DNA from: Deltaproteobacteria bacterium
Lineage (GTDB): Bacteria > Desulfobacterota_E > Deferrimicrobia > Deferrimicrobiales > Deferrimicrobiaceae
Assembly (NCBI GenBank): GCA_023489025.1
Contig: JAMDCN010000007.1
Span: forward strand, 380 to 6,127
DNA: 5,748 nucleotides
Direction: 5' to 3'
The number at the start of each line of letters is the position of its first letter. Position 1 is the stretch's first letter. The notes under the pieces were generated by a model that was not told the origin of the DNA, did not search any database, and worked only from the letters and a program-made list of their open reading frames with translations. The position numbers and the translations under genes are program-made. Shown here one piece after another: positions 5,667 to 5,748 of this stretch.

Positions 5667-5748
5667 TCCGAGGTCTCCCGCGGCGCCGGCGGGCGATGAC
5701 GATCCGCCACGGGCCGATCCTCGACGATCCTTCCATCGAGGAACCGGA
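5663..5748 (-). CDS. ABC transporter ATP-binding protein, C-terminal end (MacB/LolD-type partner)
   Basis: Only the last 27 codons and the stop are present; the gene extends past the right edge. The visible residues begin RFLDGRIVEDRPV, matching the end of MacB/LolD-family ATPases (a beta strand with DGRI followed by an acidic/basic tail), then a proline- and arginine-rich end. The Walker motifs lie outside the window. TGA at 5663-5665 overlaps the permease ATG (5664-5666) as ATGA, the typical translational coupling of ATPase and permease subunits. Family assignment leans on the neighbouring permease. Confidence 0.8.
   Translation of the reverse strand, partial: RFLDGRIVEDRPVADRHRPPAPRETSE

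Overview
The window is uniformly GC-rich bacterial DNA. It carries a large periplasmic or extracellular multiheme c-type cytochrome, several TTG starts and tightly packed genes. This suits an anaerobic, metal- or mineral-respiring deltaproteobacterial lineage (Desulfuromonadia/Geobacter-like or a related uncultured group). That placement is an inference from gene content; nothing in the window fixes the taxon.

Left edge: the 5' end of purM (purine biosynthesis) runs leftward off the window from a TTG start. It is divergent from a two-gene rightward unit. That unit is a stand-alone CinA N-terminal/COG1058 molybdopterin-binding-domain protein followed, with an 8-bp overlap, by a secreted protein resembling DUF3047. 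The 110-bp divergent spacer holds a consensus -35 box for purM.

Middle: the secreted DUF3047-like gene meets, stop codon against stop codon, a leftward gene for a secreted protein with about seven TPR repeats. The TPR gene starts at a TTG and is divergent from the cytochrome gene. The two share a 134-bp spacer with a markedly AT-rich core, promoter-like boxes and a small dyad. The cytochrome has 477 residues, a Sec signal peptide and 15 CXXCH haem sites. The sites fall into four tandem tetrahaem units of about 116 residues, with one haem site cleanly missing from unit 2.

Right edge: six bases after the cytochrome stop, and convergent with it, lies a MacB-type ABC transporter permease. It is coupled by a 4-bp ATGA overlap to its ATPase gene, of which only the C-terminal end is in the window.

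The most interesting object is the cytochrome: its fourfold internal repeat, the lost haem, a His-to-Met change at one conserved axial-ligand position, and its pairing with a secreted TPR protein. I see no mobile element, CRISPR array, tRNA or rRNA. No stretch longer than 134 bp lacks a gene.
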